A stretch of DNA of 64,000 nucleotides from Rana temporaria (GCF_905171775.1 NC_053491.1:404574838-404638837), one strand, 5' to 3'. Shown: positions 45,043 through 57,450, numbered from the stretch's first letter. Translations and numbers: made by a program. The notes: generated by a model not told the origin, from the sequence alone.

Positions 45043-45351
45043 ACATGTGTGACGGATCTCGGATACCCCTGCTGGACACCTCCGCCAGACCTGTGTCACC
45101 TGTCCTCCAAACGCACCCGCAGCCTGCAGACTCGCCATAACCAGCCCTTAACCCCTCAATCACGAGACAAGTCACACAGGTGTTGAGGGTTAAACATGCA
45201 GAGCATAAACCCTTTATCAAGTACCAATCATACACTTTTAAACACAGTTAGGTACACTCCCCTTAGCCTTGTCATAGAGGGGGTAGGGGACAAGGAAGAA
45301 ACAATGGAAACTCAACACTTGTATATTCAAACAACTACAGTTGAAACACAC

Positions 45352-45788
45352 CAGGGCTCAAGTCCTGCGGGAACGCATGGGAACGGAGTTCCTGCACTTT
45401 TTTCACAGCAGGAACTCAGTTCCCTTTGCAGGACTAGAGCAGCCGAGCCGCCCGAGCCAATCCTTCACTAAGCGGCGATGCCCAGCTCGAGTCACTGTCA
45501 GGGACAGGCGAACCTTAGTAATCCTTTATGTTACTGGCCGCTTCCTGTATATGGATTCATCAGGGAGTGTATTCCGTCACTTCCTCGATGCCGCAATGTC
45601 TCCTGGGAGCTTTTGTCATTGTTCCCAGGAGACATTGCGGACGTCTGCCGCGAGTTATCGCGGGATTTAGAAAGAACTTGCGGTTTAGTAATTATGCATA
45701 TGAGCGTATCATTTTTTATTTTTTTTTGGTGGGGGAGTGGATCTTGGGTGGGAGTTCCCACACTTTTTTCCCCAGGACTTGACCCCTG
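45352..45788. mobile_element. hAT-like element nested in solo LTR 3
   Basis: Ends CAGGGCTCAAGTCCTG and, right, CAGGACTTGACCCCTG. A perfect 8-bp duplication AAACACAC lies at 45344-45351 and 45789-45796. 437 bp, non-coding. Confidence 0.95.
45591..45640. repeat. Perfect 18-bp hairpin
   Basis: CCGCAATGTCTCCTGGGA (45591-45608) and its exact complement (45623-45640), with a 14-nt loop. The core GTCTCCTGGGA is shared with 11195-11226. Confidence 0.95.
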
Positions 45789-45903
45789 AAACACACCAAG
45801 GGATTATGATAAGCAGGCAGCCCCTCCTTACACATTCCCTGCTGGGAGATGTCTCCAGACCTTTGTCTACGTGCCATGACCCAACACAAATAAACACAGC
45901 AAC

Positions 45904-45919
45904 GGGGGGGGGGGGGGGG
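45904..45919 (+). repeat. G16 homopolymer
   Basis: Sixteen consecutive G residues within solo LTR 3. Confidence 0.95.
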
Positions 45920-46036
45920 AAGGAATGTAGCATTACATTATCTCAATGCCATTTTTTCCCCAAGTCTCTCAGTCTCTTCTGGGCCAAACTCTGCCCCTCC
46001 AAAACACACCGTGACAGTGGGTTCTGTCACAACATG

Positions 46037-46549
46037 CATATAGCATATGGAAACCATTTTGGGCTGCATCTTGCTTCCAGCTTTAGACGCCACACTGACA
46101 CTCTAGTTTGAGTGTTTTTTTAATTTGTTTTTTATTTATTTTTATTCAGAAGGTAAAATCACACTAGTGTATTAGTTTTAAGCTTGTTTTCTTATGTTTA
46201 TCCTTGTGTTGGGAGTTGTGCTTGAAAAGCCACCAGATCAAAGAAGACACCTCCAGGATCATTTCCCATTGGGAGAGTTTTTTCCTCTGCAGCTAAGAGC
46301 TTCTGACCTCTTGGTATATCAAACGCCATACATCCAGTTTGTTTATTTTACTACCTATAGAGTTGGTCTTTCTCCTCCAGTTGATCTAGCGCAACAGATT
46401 ATGAGCAAGAAATTTTGCAAGTGCTATAGCTAGTTCTTTATGTGTTACTGTAATTATTGGAACTGTACAATGTTTGTTTGTGTTGCTGGCAGTGTCATTA
46501 TCCCCGGGAGTAGTGCATAAACTTGTGGATTGTGGTACTGTGTATTACA
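46037..46549. other. No gene seen
   Basis: Unclassified, T-rich at 46108-46150. Confidence 0.4.
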
Positions 46550-47266
46550 AACATAGTTACATAGTTACATAGTAGGTGAGGTTGAAAAAAGACACAATTT
46601 CCATCAAGTCCAACCTATGTGTGTGATTATATGTCAGTATTACATTGTATATCCCTGGATGTTGCGGTCGTTCAGGTGCTTATCTAATAGTTTCTTGTAA
46701 CCATCAATGCCCCCTGTTGAGACCGCCGCCTGTGGAAGGGAATTCCACATCCTTACCGCTCTCACAGTAAAGAACCCTTTACGTAGTTTAAGGTTAAACC
46801 TCCTTTCTTCTATTTTTAATAAGTGGCCATGTATTTTGTTAAACTCCCTTCCACAGAAAAGTTGTATCCCTATTGTGGGGTCAGCAGTATGGTATTTGTA
46901 AATTGAAATCATATCCCCTCTCAAGCGTCTCTTCTCCAGAGAAAATAAGTTCAGTGCTTGCAACCTTTCTTCATAACTAACATCCTCCAGACCCTTTATT
47001 AGCTTTGCTTCCCTTCTTTGTACTCTCTCCATTTCCAGTACATCTTTCCTGAGGACTGGTGCCCACAACTGGACAGCATACTCCAGGTGTGACCGGTCCG
47101 GACCAGAGTCTTGTAGAGCGGAAGAATTATCATTTTATCTCTGTAGTAAATCCTCTTTTTAATGCATGCCAATATTCTGTTTACTTTGTTAGCAGCAGCT
47201 TGGCATTGCATGCCATTACTTAGCCTCTCATCTACTAGGGCCCCCAAACCTTGACCTTTAAAACAA
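46550..47266 (-). pseudogene. CR1-like LINE 3' fragment (ORF2 C-terminus)
   Basis: A minus-strand frame at 46640-47068 (142 residues) has the CR1 ORF2 C-terminal motifs RRLRGDMISIYKY, KGFFTVRAVRMWNSLP and a natural stop. A second minus frame (46999-47283) holds the preceding part (NRILACIKKRI, ILPLYKTLVR), with a break near 47085 between them. The RT catalytic core is absent. The 3' end has repeated ATAGTTAC octamers at 46551-46575, as in CR1/L2 elements. 5'-truncated, non-functional. Confidence 0.85.
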
Positions 47267-47267
47267 T

Positions 47268-48001
47268 GGGGTAGATTCAGCAAGCAATTACGCCTGCGTA
47301 TCCATAGATACGCAGCGTAATTGCTAAGTAGCGCCAGCGTATCTACTTTCTGTATTCAGAAAGCTTGATACGCCGACTGTACCCTAAGATACCACTGGCA
47401 TAAGGCTCTTATGCCGTCGTATGTTAGGGTGCATTCTGACGCTGGCCGCTAGGTGGCGCACCCGTAGTTGTCAGCGTAGAGTATGCAAATCGCATACTAA
47501 CGCCGATTCACAAACGTACGCACGGCCGGCGCTCGTTTTTTACGTTGTTTGCGTACGTCGTTTTCGCCGTAAGGCTGCTCCTGCTATTAGGAGGCGCAGC
47601 CAATGGTAAGTATAGACGTCGTTCCCGCGTTGCGATTTTCAAAATTTGCGTCGTTTGCGTAACTCGTTCGTGAATGGCGCTGGACGCCATTTACGTTCAC
47701 GTCGAAGCCAATGACGTCCTTGCGACGTCATTTACCGCAATGCACGTTGGGAAATTTTCCCTGATGGAGCATGCGCAGTACGTTCGGCGCGGGAACGCGC
47801 CTAATTTAAATGATCCACGCCCCCTACGGGATCATTTAAATTTACGCGCGCTTACGCCGGCCCCTTTTACGAAACGCCGCCGCAAATTACGGAGCAAATG
47901 CTTTGTGAATGAAGCGTAGCTCCAGTAATTTACGGAGGCGTAGCGTAAAAACGGTACGCTGCGCCGCCGTATCAGTGCGCGCCCCTAGCTGAATCTACCC
48001 C
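47268..48001. mobile_element. CpG-rich short element, family F copy 2
   Basis: Ends GGGGTAGATTCAGC and GCTGAATCTACCCC (with AGCTGAATC), flanked by AAT on both sides (47265-47267, 48002-48004). Interior GCAATGCACGTTGGGAAA and ACGTCGTTCCCGCG shared with the other F copies. It abuts the truncated end of the CR1-like fragment. Confidence 0.85.
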
Positions 48002-48039
48002 AATGTTTTACCTTTTTTTATCTTTAATTCTCAGTGCAG

Positions 48040-48860
48040 CTCATCTCTTGATGCCTTTTCTCAGCCATTTCCTGTCTACACTCCAGAGATGGCAGTTTTC
48101 TTGATGTAGCATGTTATCACCCTTGAAGGAAATGCCTGACCTGGCCTTTATAGCTGGATTGCTAAGTTTTAATTTCCAAAACCTACAGATTTAAAAACAT
48201 TAAAAAAAAAATTAACGTAACCAAGCTTTTATGAGATTTTAATGATTGGATTTTTCCATATCCTTCAAACTGCCCCAAACTGAGCACACAGGACCGAGGG
48301 AAAGGAAAGGACAGTTTCATGCTACCTTTTGCTTAACAATTTTGGCAAGAGCACTTGGCAAACCTCTCAAAAGGCGCATCTTTGAAATGACATGAAGTTC
48401 TAGAATGTACCTTTACTGCAGACCTCAAATAAATTCCTCACAATCCCTCCTCAAATATCATTTTGTAGAGATGATAATACTTCTCATTTTGTAAAAATTC
48501 CAGCCGAATGCAGAGACAGTTATGAGATATGAGCTTTGGCCGGTGGACCGGACTGCTTCTAGGATCTCAAAATCCCTACTAATTAAATTGGGTCTGAGAC
48601 AGTCTCTTGTGTAATATGGAACGTGAAAAAAAGGGAAGCTGACAGGGGAGCCGGGGAAAGGAAGCGCCTGGAGCTCAGATCAAATCCTAACAGCTCAAGA
48701 GTTGATAGCGACTTGATGGTGAGCTGACCTCTGGCTCATCAACCAGACATTTGCTGTCATTTCCTACCACAATAAATAAATGGCCTGATTACAGAAGAAA
48801 TATGATTATTGTTTGATTTGTGGCGTCAGGATCATCTGAAAATTGTCTCTGTGTTTCTTG
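48040..48860. promoter_or_regulatory. Candidate conserved enhancer-like block (about 0.8 kb)
   Basis: The longest unique, repeat-free stretch in the right half. It includes CCTACTAATTAAATTGGGTC, TTTATAGCTGGATTGC, TTTTGCTTAACAATTTTGGC and TGATTATTGTTTGATTTG. No coding frame. The style fits a deeply conserved non-coding region, but no alignment is available. Confidence 0.35.
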
Positions 48861-49312
48861 GTGCTTTTATTGTTAGCTTGGCAATCTCCATAAAGCAGAA
48901 CTCTGGGCAAGTATATAAAAACACCCATATTCAGATGATGTATTCTAAAAAGCATTAAAGTAGATCCAAATCCAATAGCTAAAATCTCATGTGTAGAAGC
49001 GTTGCCATTGTCATGTTATTTCAGAAGTTTGTTTCAATATTTTTATAGTGATATTAAACCTAATTTTTTTTCTTCTGTATCTGATGTTGAAGATAGGACT
49101 TATGTAGTCGTCAGCATCTTCTGCATTTTATTTACTTAAATTTCTCGTTTTCTCACTTCTCATTGTAAGGGTGTCTCCTTGGCTCGCAGAGCCATATGAA
49201 CCCCCGCTGGTGCCACTCATTTATATTTGCTCCTGTGGCTACTGGCTAATGTCAATGTGCTGCCTGCTCCAAGAAGCACAGGCAGCTTGAGTAATAGGTA
49301 CACTCACCACCA
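48861..49312. other. No gene seen
   Basis: Unclassified. Confidence 0.4.
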
Positions 49313-49420
49313 GGGGCGGACTGACCATTCGGGCACTCGGGCACTGCCCAGGGCCCCATGCCACTAGGGGCCCATCAGGGTTGCCAGCCTCAGTAAAACC
49401 AGGGACAGTATGTAAACATC
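49313..49420. mobile_element. End fragment of a CAG-type element
   Basis: CAGGGGCGGACTGACC start, then GGGCACTCGGGCACTGCCCA, resembling a hAT-type terminus. The partner end was not found. Confidence 0.4.
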
Positions 49421-49476
49421 TGTGTGTTTTTAAAAATCCCAAGATTATAGCTGCCCTGCCTCTCCAGTACCTTTTC

Positions 49477-49673
49477 AGTGTGCGTGTGTATTTTGTGTAT
49501 GTGTATACTGTGTGTGTATATTGTGTGTCTGTGTGTATACTGTGTGTGTGTATGTTGTGTGTCTGTGTATGTGTGTATACTGTGTATGTATATACTGTGT
49601 GTGTGTATGTTGTGTGTCTGTGTGTATACTGTATATGTATACTTTATGTGTGTGTGTGTGTATGTATACTGTA
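49477..49673. repeat. TG/TA compound microsatellite
   Basis: TGTGTGTGTATACTGTG and TGTATATTGTGTGTCTG units alternate for about 195 bp. Confidence 0.95.
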
Positions 49674-49676
49674 TTA

Positions 49677-50414
49677 GGTAGATTCAGAGAGAGTTAGGCC
49701 GGCGTATCAGTAGATACGCCGACCTAACTCAGAATCTGCCCCGACCTATGTTTAAGTGTATTCTCAAACAGAGATACGCTTAAACATATCTAAGATACGA
49801 CGGCTTGCGCCGTCCTATCTTAGGTTGCAATATTGAGGCTGGCCGCTAGGTGGCGCTTCCATTGCGGTCGGCGTAGAATATGCAAAACAGTAGATACGCT
49901 GATTAACGAACGTACGCCCGGTCGCCGCAGTACATTTACACCGTTTATGTAAGAGATAGAGTTAGAGCTAGACCCTAGGTGGCCTAGCCAATGTTAAGTA
50001 TGGCCGTTGTTCCCACGTCGAAATTCGAAATGTTTACGTCGTTTGCGTAAGTCGTCCGTGAATAGGGATTTACATCGTTTACGTCCACGTCGAAATCAAT
50101 AGGCCCGTGCGGCGTACTTAGCCGCAATGCACACTGGGAAATGTAGGCGCCCGGCGCATGTGCAGTTAAAAAAAACGTCGAAAACGTCAGGTCAAGTGGA
50201 TCGCCGTAACTGCTAATTTGCATACCCAACGCTGGAATACGACGCAAACTCCCCCCAGCGGCGGCCGCGGTACTGCATCCTAAGATCCGACAGTGTAAAA
50301 CAATTACACCTGTCGGATCTTAGGGCTATCTATGCGTAACTGATTCTATGAATCAGTCGCATAGATACTCTGAGAGATACGACGGATCTCCGTATCTCCG
50401 CTGTGAATCTGGCC
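49677..50414. mobile_element. CpG-rich short element, family F copy 3
   Basis: Left GGTAGATTCAGA, right GTGAATCTGGCC. Interior TTCCCACGTCGAAATTCG and GTTTGCGTAAGTCGTCCGTG as in the other F copies. Flanks TTA and TCA, so a duplication is not clear. Confidence 0.75.
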
Positions 50415-51279
50415 TCATATTTATAGCAAGAGATATCCACCAGCGTGGCAATGGCAGTCCTCACCTAGGGATGCCCCCTCTAACGCATTTCACCCACTAG
50501 GGCTTAGTTATACAGATCTTTACAACTAAGAGGTTGTCAGAGGGACATATCCTCAAAGGGAACATGAACAGCAATAAATATGTAACAGAAGAAATTACAT
50601 TTTTAAGGGCATTGTAACAGTTTCAAAAACAGTTTGCAGCTGAAGCTGCCCCATCTCCCACCACCAATCACCTGTAGATTAGCCATAGACCACACCAACC
50701 ATAACATAAACTGGCTATTGTGGTTCAGGAGTTCATTGTGGGCCCAATGTGCATGCCCAGCTTTTTACAGTAGGTACCAATAGAAAAAAAATAAATGTCT
50801 CGTAGTCCTGCAGAAGATGGTTTCTCCCTTTGGAAGGGACCAAGAAAAGTAACACAGTACACAGTGTATTGTTTCTTTTCAACATAAGGATATACAAAGG
50901 CCCTTTTCATGCTGCATTGTGAGGATTACAGTACATAAAATGTTCATTACCTAGACCAAGCTGCAGACCACCTACTCATTTTTGAATAAAAGCCAATGGA
51001 TATTTGAACATGAGCATGTTGACAAGTAAGGTCAATTACCTACTCAGCTGAATGACTATGGCATAAAATTGTCTCTGCTAAGGATATTTTTACACTTGAG
51101 AAAAAAGGAATGTTGAAAAGGGGTTCTTTCCTCTAATCTGAACGGTTTCCAGACCTAATATGCTTACAGCGAGCGTTCAGCTTAAGGTTAGCCTAGTTCA
51201 TTGTTTTTTTTTAGTGTGTTTCTAATTTGTACAAAAAGATCCTGTTTTTTATCAACCCACAGCTGGAACCAAATTGCTA
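50415..51279. other. No gene seen
   Basis: Unclassified. Confidence 0.4.
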
Positions 51280-51660
51280 CCTACAAATTCATTTTTTCCT
51301 CTAGCTTGGTATTGGGAAACTGTTTAATTAATATTCGGCATGTTTCTAAGCAACCCAATTTTACTTGCTAGACATGTATTCATCCCTTGTAATGAATAGA
51401 CACCATAAACAAGTTCTTTATGAAATGCATCAGAAAACATAAGTGCGTTATTCTAGGCAGATTGAAAGAAAGACAGGGAATAAAGGAGATACTACAGACT
51501 TTGACAACAGACATTTAGCTGAGATCCATTCAGAAAGCAAGCATTTTTTTAACTTGTTTATTGCAGAAAAATGTTATATTTTAATTGAAATGCGTCAGTC
51601 TTTCATGAAAAATAGATGTATTCTTGGTAAATATCTGAAGGCCAAAAATATGCTTTAAAG
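51280..51660. other. Candidate conserved non-coding block
   Basis: Unique, with CTGTTTAATTAATATTCGGC and TTATTTTAATTG-like words and no repeat termini. Composition-based only. Confidence 0.3.
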
Positions 51661-52931
51661 TGTTACTAAACCCACAGCAGTAAAATCAGTCTTGATATGC
51701 AGAAAAACATTCTTGTTATGCTCACTGTGGAACCTAAGGGGTTAATCCTCTGCATTGTGTAAAAAGTGGGGATGCGCTCGTTGTTCCAGTCGAGCGTAAG
51801 TTCGACTAGAACATTGGGCGTTCGTCCATTAGCGAATATTATGAGGTGCTTGCGCCAAATTCGAGCGCAGCGGAACACCCCATAATGCACTGCGATATCT
51901 CAGTGCATTGATGTCTGATGATTAGCCACGTGACCTGCATGCTTTGGGCAATTACAGCGCGCTCTGCTGCGGGAGCCATCACGTACTCTGTTCTGTACAA
52001 CACCCTGAGAGATGACAGCGATATATATATTGATAGGAATAATTATCATTCTTCCACCAGCAGTAGTAGACAAGTTAATTTATTTATGCAACACACACAA
52101 CACAAAACATACAACACAAACTAAGCACAATTTCAGGTAGGACATAAAATACTGTATAGTCATATAAGAGGGGCGTTCAAGTTAACCAGGACTTTTAATT
52201 TTACAGGTATAAAATGGGATGCTAGCTTGGCGATACTACATGCACATAAGTGGCAAGTGTGTTCTATTAGTAAATAAGCGATATTGCGCTAAGTGCATAT
52301 AGAGTAAATTCAATTATGTAAGTTAAAAGGGTGATCCGTGGCTGACAGCAGCTCTCACAACAATGTACACTTCATAACCAAAATTAAAATCAAAAATGTG
52401 TAGCGCTGTCAAACCATGACCTTAATGATTAAATGGCAATAAAAATAAAAACATCGAATATAATGCAATAAATATGAAAATGTGAAAAAATTAAAAAGGG
52501 AAACATAAAGATTATTATTAATAGTCCAAATGTTCCAATTCCACATCCATAAAGTGAACTCAAGACACCCAGTGCTCCCTACAGGATATACAGGGTAAGT
52601 ATATCTGCGTACCAGATGTTAAGACCCTCCAGGGTCTATCTGCACATTAGTGAGCTTTCACCCCTCACTATGGGCTCAACCGCATCCACTACCCAGCCTG
52701 CTTAATTGGATTCCACAGGTTATCATAAGTTAAGGAAAAACAAAAACGATAAAATTGGGCTTAAAATGGAGACATTCGTTTGTCCAGCACACTCCACGAG
52801 AGTTCGGACGTCACTATTGTTCCGTGCATAGCCTGACGTATGTTTTGTCCAATAGGACTTCTTCTGTGGGGCAATAAGTGTGTCCAATTACTAATAGGTG
52901 GAATAAATGTCGTGGGCCAGTCCAGAGATTG
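51661..52931. other. No gene; unclassified repeats
   Basis: 51655-51700 (TTAAAGTGTTACTAAACCCA) looks like the start of a TTAA-type element. 51775-51900 has TTCGAGCG/GAGCGTAAGTTCG words. 52400-52860 contains GACGTATGTTTTGTCCAATA, similar in style to 8360-8900. No complete termini. Confidence 0.4.
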
Positions 52932-53002
52932 TTAATCAACATGGCAGACAACAGTGCTAGTGCATGCAAGGAACAGCTTTACTGTAATGATGGTGTTCTT
53001 AT

Positions 53003-53200
53003 GGTCATAGTCAGCATTTTTCTTCCTCCAAACACGGCGAGTCATGTTAATGCCAAAGAGCTCAAATTTGGTCTCATCTGACCACATCACTTTCTCCCAA
53101 TCCTTTTCTGAATCATTTAGATGTTTGTTGGCATGAAGGTACATGTGCCTTGCTGAGTGGACCCGCTGTGTTTGGAGGAAGAAAAATGCTGACTATGACC
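53003..53200. repeat. 37-bp inverted repeat in Tc1 remnant
   Basis: GGTCATAGTCAGCATTTTTC.. at 53003-53039 and its complement at 53164-53200, one mismatch in 37. It is the inverted junction of two transposase pieces. Confidence 0.9.
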
Positions 53201-53204
53201 CTAA

Positions 53205-53706
53205 GGCCTCGTACACACATCCGAGAATCTCGTCAGGAAAAAAAAACATTGTTTTCCCTGACGAGATTCTTGGCAAGAAACTCTTGCCGCCGGAGTGTAC
53301 AGACTTTCGTTTCAAAAGAACCTTGGTTCTCTTGAAAGGAAAGAATGCGGTGACGTCATCGCGTACGACAAGCATGCGCTCGTCACAATCAATGCCGTCG
53401 CCGCCATCTTTCTTCACCCTACCTATGCCGTGGAAGCTACCGTGCATGCGTTGAAGTAATTTTGAGCATGCGCGGGTTTCAACGGTGACAGGTAAATATA
53501 CACACTCTCGGGTTTCTCGTCGGGAAACAGGCCGACAAGAATCTCGATGAGAAAAAAGAGAGCAGGTTCTCTTTTTTTCTCGTCGAGATTCTGGCCAGAT
53601 TTCCAGACGAGAAACCTGAATGGCTCGTACACACGAACGGGAATCTCGGCAAGAAGCAGTTTTCTTGCTGTTTTTTGCCGAGAAACCCAGTCGTGTGTAC
53701 GAGGCC
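53205..53706. mobile_element. GTACACAC-type short element, family E
   Basis: Ends GGCCTCGTACACACATCCGA and GTCGTGTGTACGAGGCC; flanks TAA and TTA. Interior CGAGAATCTCGTC and CGTCGAGATTCTGG words in both orientations. Inserted in the Tc1-like remnant. Confidence 0.8.
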
Positions 53707-54384
53707 TTAGAACATCATCCCTACAGTCGAGCACAGAGGTGGAAACATTATGCTTTGGGGCAGTGTCTCTGCTAAAGGTACAGACTGACTTTGCCACATC
53801 GAGGGGCCAATGGTTGGGGCCAAGTATTGTATAATCTTGGATGAGAACCTTCTTCCCAGAACACCGAAGATGGGTCTTTTAGCATGACAATGACTCAAAA
53901 CATACCGCCAAGGCAACAAAATAGTGGCTCAAGAAGAAGCACATTAAGGTCATAGAGTGGCCTAGCCAGTCTCCAGACCTTAATCCTATAGAAATGTATA
54001 GAGGGAGCTGAAACTTCGATTTGCCAAGGGACAGTCAAGAAACCTTAAGTATTTAGAGAAGATCTGTAAAAAGAGTGGACCAAAATCCCTCCTGTAATGT
54101 GTGCAAACCTGGTCACTAACTACAAGAAACATTTTACCTGTATTTGCCAAAAAAGGTTTCTCCACAAAGTACTAAGTCATGTTTTGCTTGAGAATCTAAT
54201 ACTTATTTTACTTACTGAACTGCAACTCAATTTACAACATTTGTATCATGTGTTTTTTTCTGGATTTTTGGTTGATTTTTAGTCTTTATCATTAAAAATA
54301 CACCTATGATAAAAATGACAGACCCTTCATTTCTTTGTTAGTGGGCAAACTTACAAAATCTGCATTTATTTTCCCCACTGTATT

Positions 54385-55599
54385 TCCGTCAGTGATGATC
54401 CTGGCTGCGTCATTCCTGTGAACATTCAGCACGTGGATCCTGCATAATTGACGCATAACCTGTCGTGAAATTGCACAAGAGACTAATCTTTCTGTGTAAC
54501 TGGGTTTCCTAATTCTGTGTGAGAGAGATTTAAAAAAAATGTTTTTGCTAGAACCTTAATTGATGAAAAAACAGGTTGCTTCAGATGATGAGCCTTTGCA
54601 CGACATGCAGTTTGGTCCAACATCTGCTCCTCCCACAATTCGCACAAGCATTCTTAAAAGAATCTTCCATGTAATATTAAACCTGTTGATTTTTAAGCAC
54701 TTTTAGCCGCTTATTTTTTCATTTATGGAGTTTACAGCTTCTTTACCATTTGATCCTTCCTATGTTCCTATTTAAGCTGGTGTTATGACCACTGCCCGAG
54801 GTTTCATGTTTTGGGATGGCACCTTTGTCTTGCAACATACCATGGAGCCACCCTTTGCATGCAGCGACTAGAGTTGTGCTTTCTACACTGTGTGCTTCAA
54901 TAGAAACACACAACCCTGTAGCCTAGGATGCAGTCCCCTACTTCTTCCTTCTTATCCTCCTCTATCCCATATCCAAGCTAGCAAACTGACTCAAGACTAC
55001 ACTGTGCACTGTTAACTTGTTCCTGAAAAATAAACAAACACAGAACATACCCCTCGAGGTGAATTTCACATAGGCCCTGTCCACTCCCTCTGTTAATCCA
55101 ATCTGAGGTTGCCCACTCAGCTTGTCACTCATTAATCATCCAAACAGAAAAAATCTGGGACAGCCTCACTCATATGCTTTTACTAAAGAATATGCACTGT
55201 ACACATTACAGGGAAAGAAAAACAAGAGATAAGGCATTTTTTGCATAAGCTAGCACTTAATCATAACCTTGCAAGCTTTAACATGAAATGCAATATCTCT
55301 TGTCCCCCCCCCCCCGTAATGTGTAAAGCGCATCCTCTTTAATAAAAAAAAGACCATTGGCGGATCCCACACATCCCCAAAAAAAATGGCGTGGAAAGAC
55401 CCCAAAATCCATACCAGATCCTTATAGTTATTCTTTTTTTTAAAACTTTGGCATGGGGGTTCCCCTAAAAATCCCAGAAGGGCTTGGTATGGATTGGGAG
55501 GGAATTACACGCTGTTTTTTTCCCTTAATTTTTCATTGCTGACTTTTTTTTCATTCAGCTGTCAGCAGGGCAACCCCACTGACAGCTGATGACTCATCG
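54385..55599. other. No gene seen
   Basis: Unclassified. A C12 run at 55304-55315, then GGCATGGGGGTTCCCC and CTTGGTATGGATTGGGAG words at 55450-55500 suggest a repeat fragment. Confidence 0.4.
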
Positions 55600-56133
55600 G
55601 CTGTTAAGGACATGGCGGTTGCCTTCAAAATTGGAACTTCCGCTTATCCCACTCCTCACCCCCTTACATGCCACATTTGGCATGTAATTTTTTTTGGGGG
55701 GGGAGTGGGGGCTTTAGGAGGAGTGGGACTTCCTGTCCCACTTCCTCCTTCCGCCGAGAGGCTGGTTAGGCGATTAAGCTTAATCACCTACAGCAGCCCC
55801 TCCCTGTAGGCGATCGCCTAGGACACGTCACAGGTCCTAGGCGATCTCCTGTCCAATCAGACGGTGCAGCGCCGCGTCGCGCTGCGCGCAAATGCGCAGT
55901 GCCGTTCGTGCATGCGCAGTGGGTGCCCGGCCGTGAAGCCGAAAGCTGTCACGGCCAGGTGCCCACAGTTGAAATGAAGACGCCGGCCGGGGAGGGGGGG
56001 AGAGGAGCGGAGCCCCGGCCGGCGCGTCGCTGGAACGCTGGAGCAGGTGAGTGTATGTTTATTAAAAGCCAGCAGCTACACTTTTTGTAGCTGCTGACTT
56101 TTAATAAACATAAAAATTGGCTGGAACACCCCT
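55600..56133. mobile_element. Probable TTAA-type element (right end only)
   Basis: Ends CTGGAACACCCCT followed by TTAA at 56134-56137. A CpG-rich body with TAGGCGATCGCCTAGG, then a 25-bp hairpin. The left end was not resolved. Confidence 0.5.
56056..56110. repeat. 25-bp hairpin, 5-nt loop
   Basis: TGTTTATTAAAAGCCAGCAG.. (56056-56080) pairs with 56086-56110, one mismatch. Related to the pair near 12390-12435. Confidence 0.9.
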
Positions 56134-56137
56134 TTAA

Positions 56138-57450
56138 CAACCATGTTGTTTATTGGTTGTCTGTGAATAGAGCCCATTGTCTACTGAGGAATGTTTATTT
56201 TATTTTTCTCATTGTGTTAAATTAGATATACGCTGTGGTTTTAATACTACTTTAACTTGAGTACTTGACAACTGACTTATTTTAAATCTTGGTTACTGGT
56301 GCAGAAAACAATTTTGAAATACCTTCCAATATCACAAAAGTTCACTGGCCATTTTTATTCAAGCGGGAGCTCCCTTTCAATTGTTGCAATATACTATTTC
56401 ATCTCTGTTCAAGGAAGTGTTTAAATGTACACACAGACTGAACTCTGATCACCCCCATCAGTCTTTTTTTTTCATCTAATATACACAACTGTCCAATTGT
56501 TTGCAACCTTGACTAACCCAAATTAACCTTAAGATAACACAGATCAAACATAGCATCTTATGGTATGGTTCCCATGTGTAATGGAAGTGAATGGAGGATC
56601 CTTTTAATGGGTAACTCAGTGTAGGTTGTAGGTTAATAGTGAAATGGACAAATGTAATGGGTTATTTATCAAAATAATTCCGATGGCTGAAAGGGTTATT
56701 TTAAAAATGGGCAATTCATTAAACACGGTTACATATTAAATGGGTTGTTCATCTTATTTCTTACAGCAATAAAGAAGTGATAGAGGAGAAATGCTCTTCT
56801 CATAGTCATACAAGACAATTCACTGGCTGTCTGCTCTATAAAGTGACTCTAGCACAGACGCTGAGTGTCACTGATGTTATTTCCACCATTTGCTCAATGT
56901 CACAGTGCATCCATGTGTTGGATGGATTAGACTTACCCACTGAAACACTAATAGATCAGTATCACATTTGATTTTGATTTTTGTACAACACGGTAAAGAT
57001 GCCACATTGATGTTAGTGTTGTCTATACAAAGCTAAAACCTGAAAAGAAAGCAAAATAGACATAAATGAAATCCTTTATTTGAGGGTCATAATGTCTGTT
57101 GAATTTTTCACAGTAACAAACCAAAAACTGCATTTCCAATTAGAATAGAAACTCAAACTCAAACCATCATTTTTATTATTTTTTTGGAGAAAGGATCTGA
57201 TCCTCTGATTTTATTTTGGGTTTCAAGAGAATTTACACTCACTTCCTGTTCTGTATGCCGTTTCAAATTGTACAGAAAGTGAAGGAAAGTCATCCTGATG
57301 GGAAAACAGACAGCAAAGGGTGGAGGATGGAAGCCTACTCCTATTGTTGGCAATGTGTGTGACTCTGTTAGGGAGATTTCTCTTCACGTTCTGTCTTGTT
57401 GACTAGTGTTATAATAAAAGGGGAGTGTAGACATTGATAAAAAGAATACT
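56138..57450. other. No gene seen
   Basis: AT-rich unclassified DNA. 56575-56770 has several AATGGG/TTAATGGGT words. No coding signal. Confidence 0.4.

Larger units (their letters stand above)
45048..46031 (+). mobile_element. Solo LTR 3 with a nested hAT element
   Basis: Begins TGTGACGGATCTCGG and ends GTTCTGTCACA; perfect 5-bp duplication ACATG at 45043-45047 and 46032-46036. Without the insert it is about 540 bp. AATAAA at about 45889, roughly 140 bp before the right end, favours plus orientation. A 16-base G run lies at 45904-45919. No internal coding region. Confidence 0.9.
52932..54370. pseudogene. Rearranged Tc1-like transposon remnant
   Basis: The minus strand at 52932-53144 encodes a Tc1 transposase middle part with the motif MWSDETKFELFG (holding the second catalytic D) and RVWRKKNADYD. 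The plus strand from 53164 repeats that last motif in the opposite orientation. After an inserted element it continues (53707-54130) with MLWGSVSAKG-like, HDNDSKHTAK and EWPSQSPDLNPIE motifs. The right end TTATTTTCCCCACTGTA is at about 54368-54384. Frames are broken; non-functional. Confidence 0.75.

Noticed and set aside
49484..49697. Valine/cysteine-rich frames
   Set aside because: TG/TA microsatellite read-through.
55304..55315. C12 run as a telomere-like or G-quadruplex signal
   Set aside because: A single homopolymer with no repeated G/C clusters around it.
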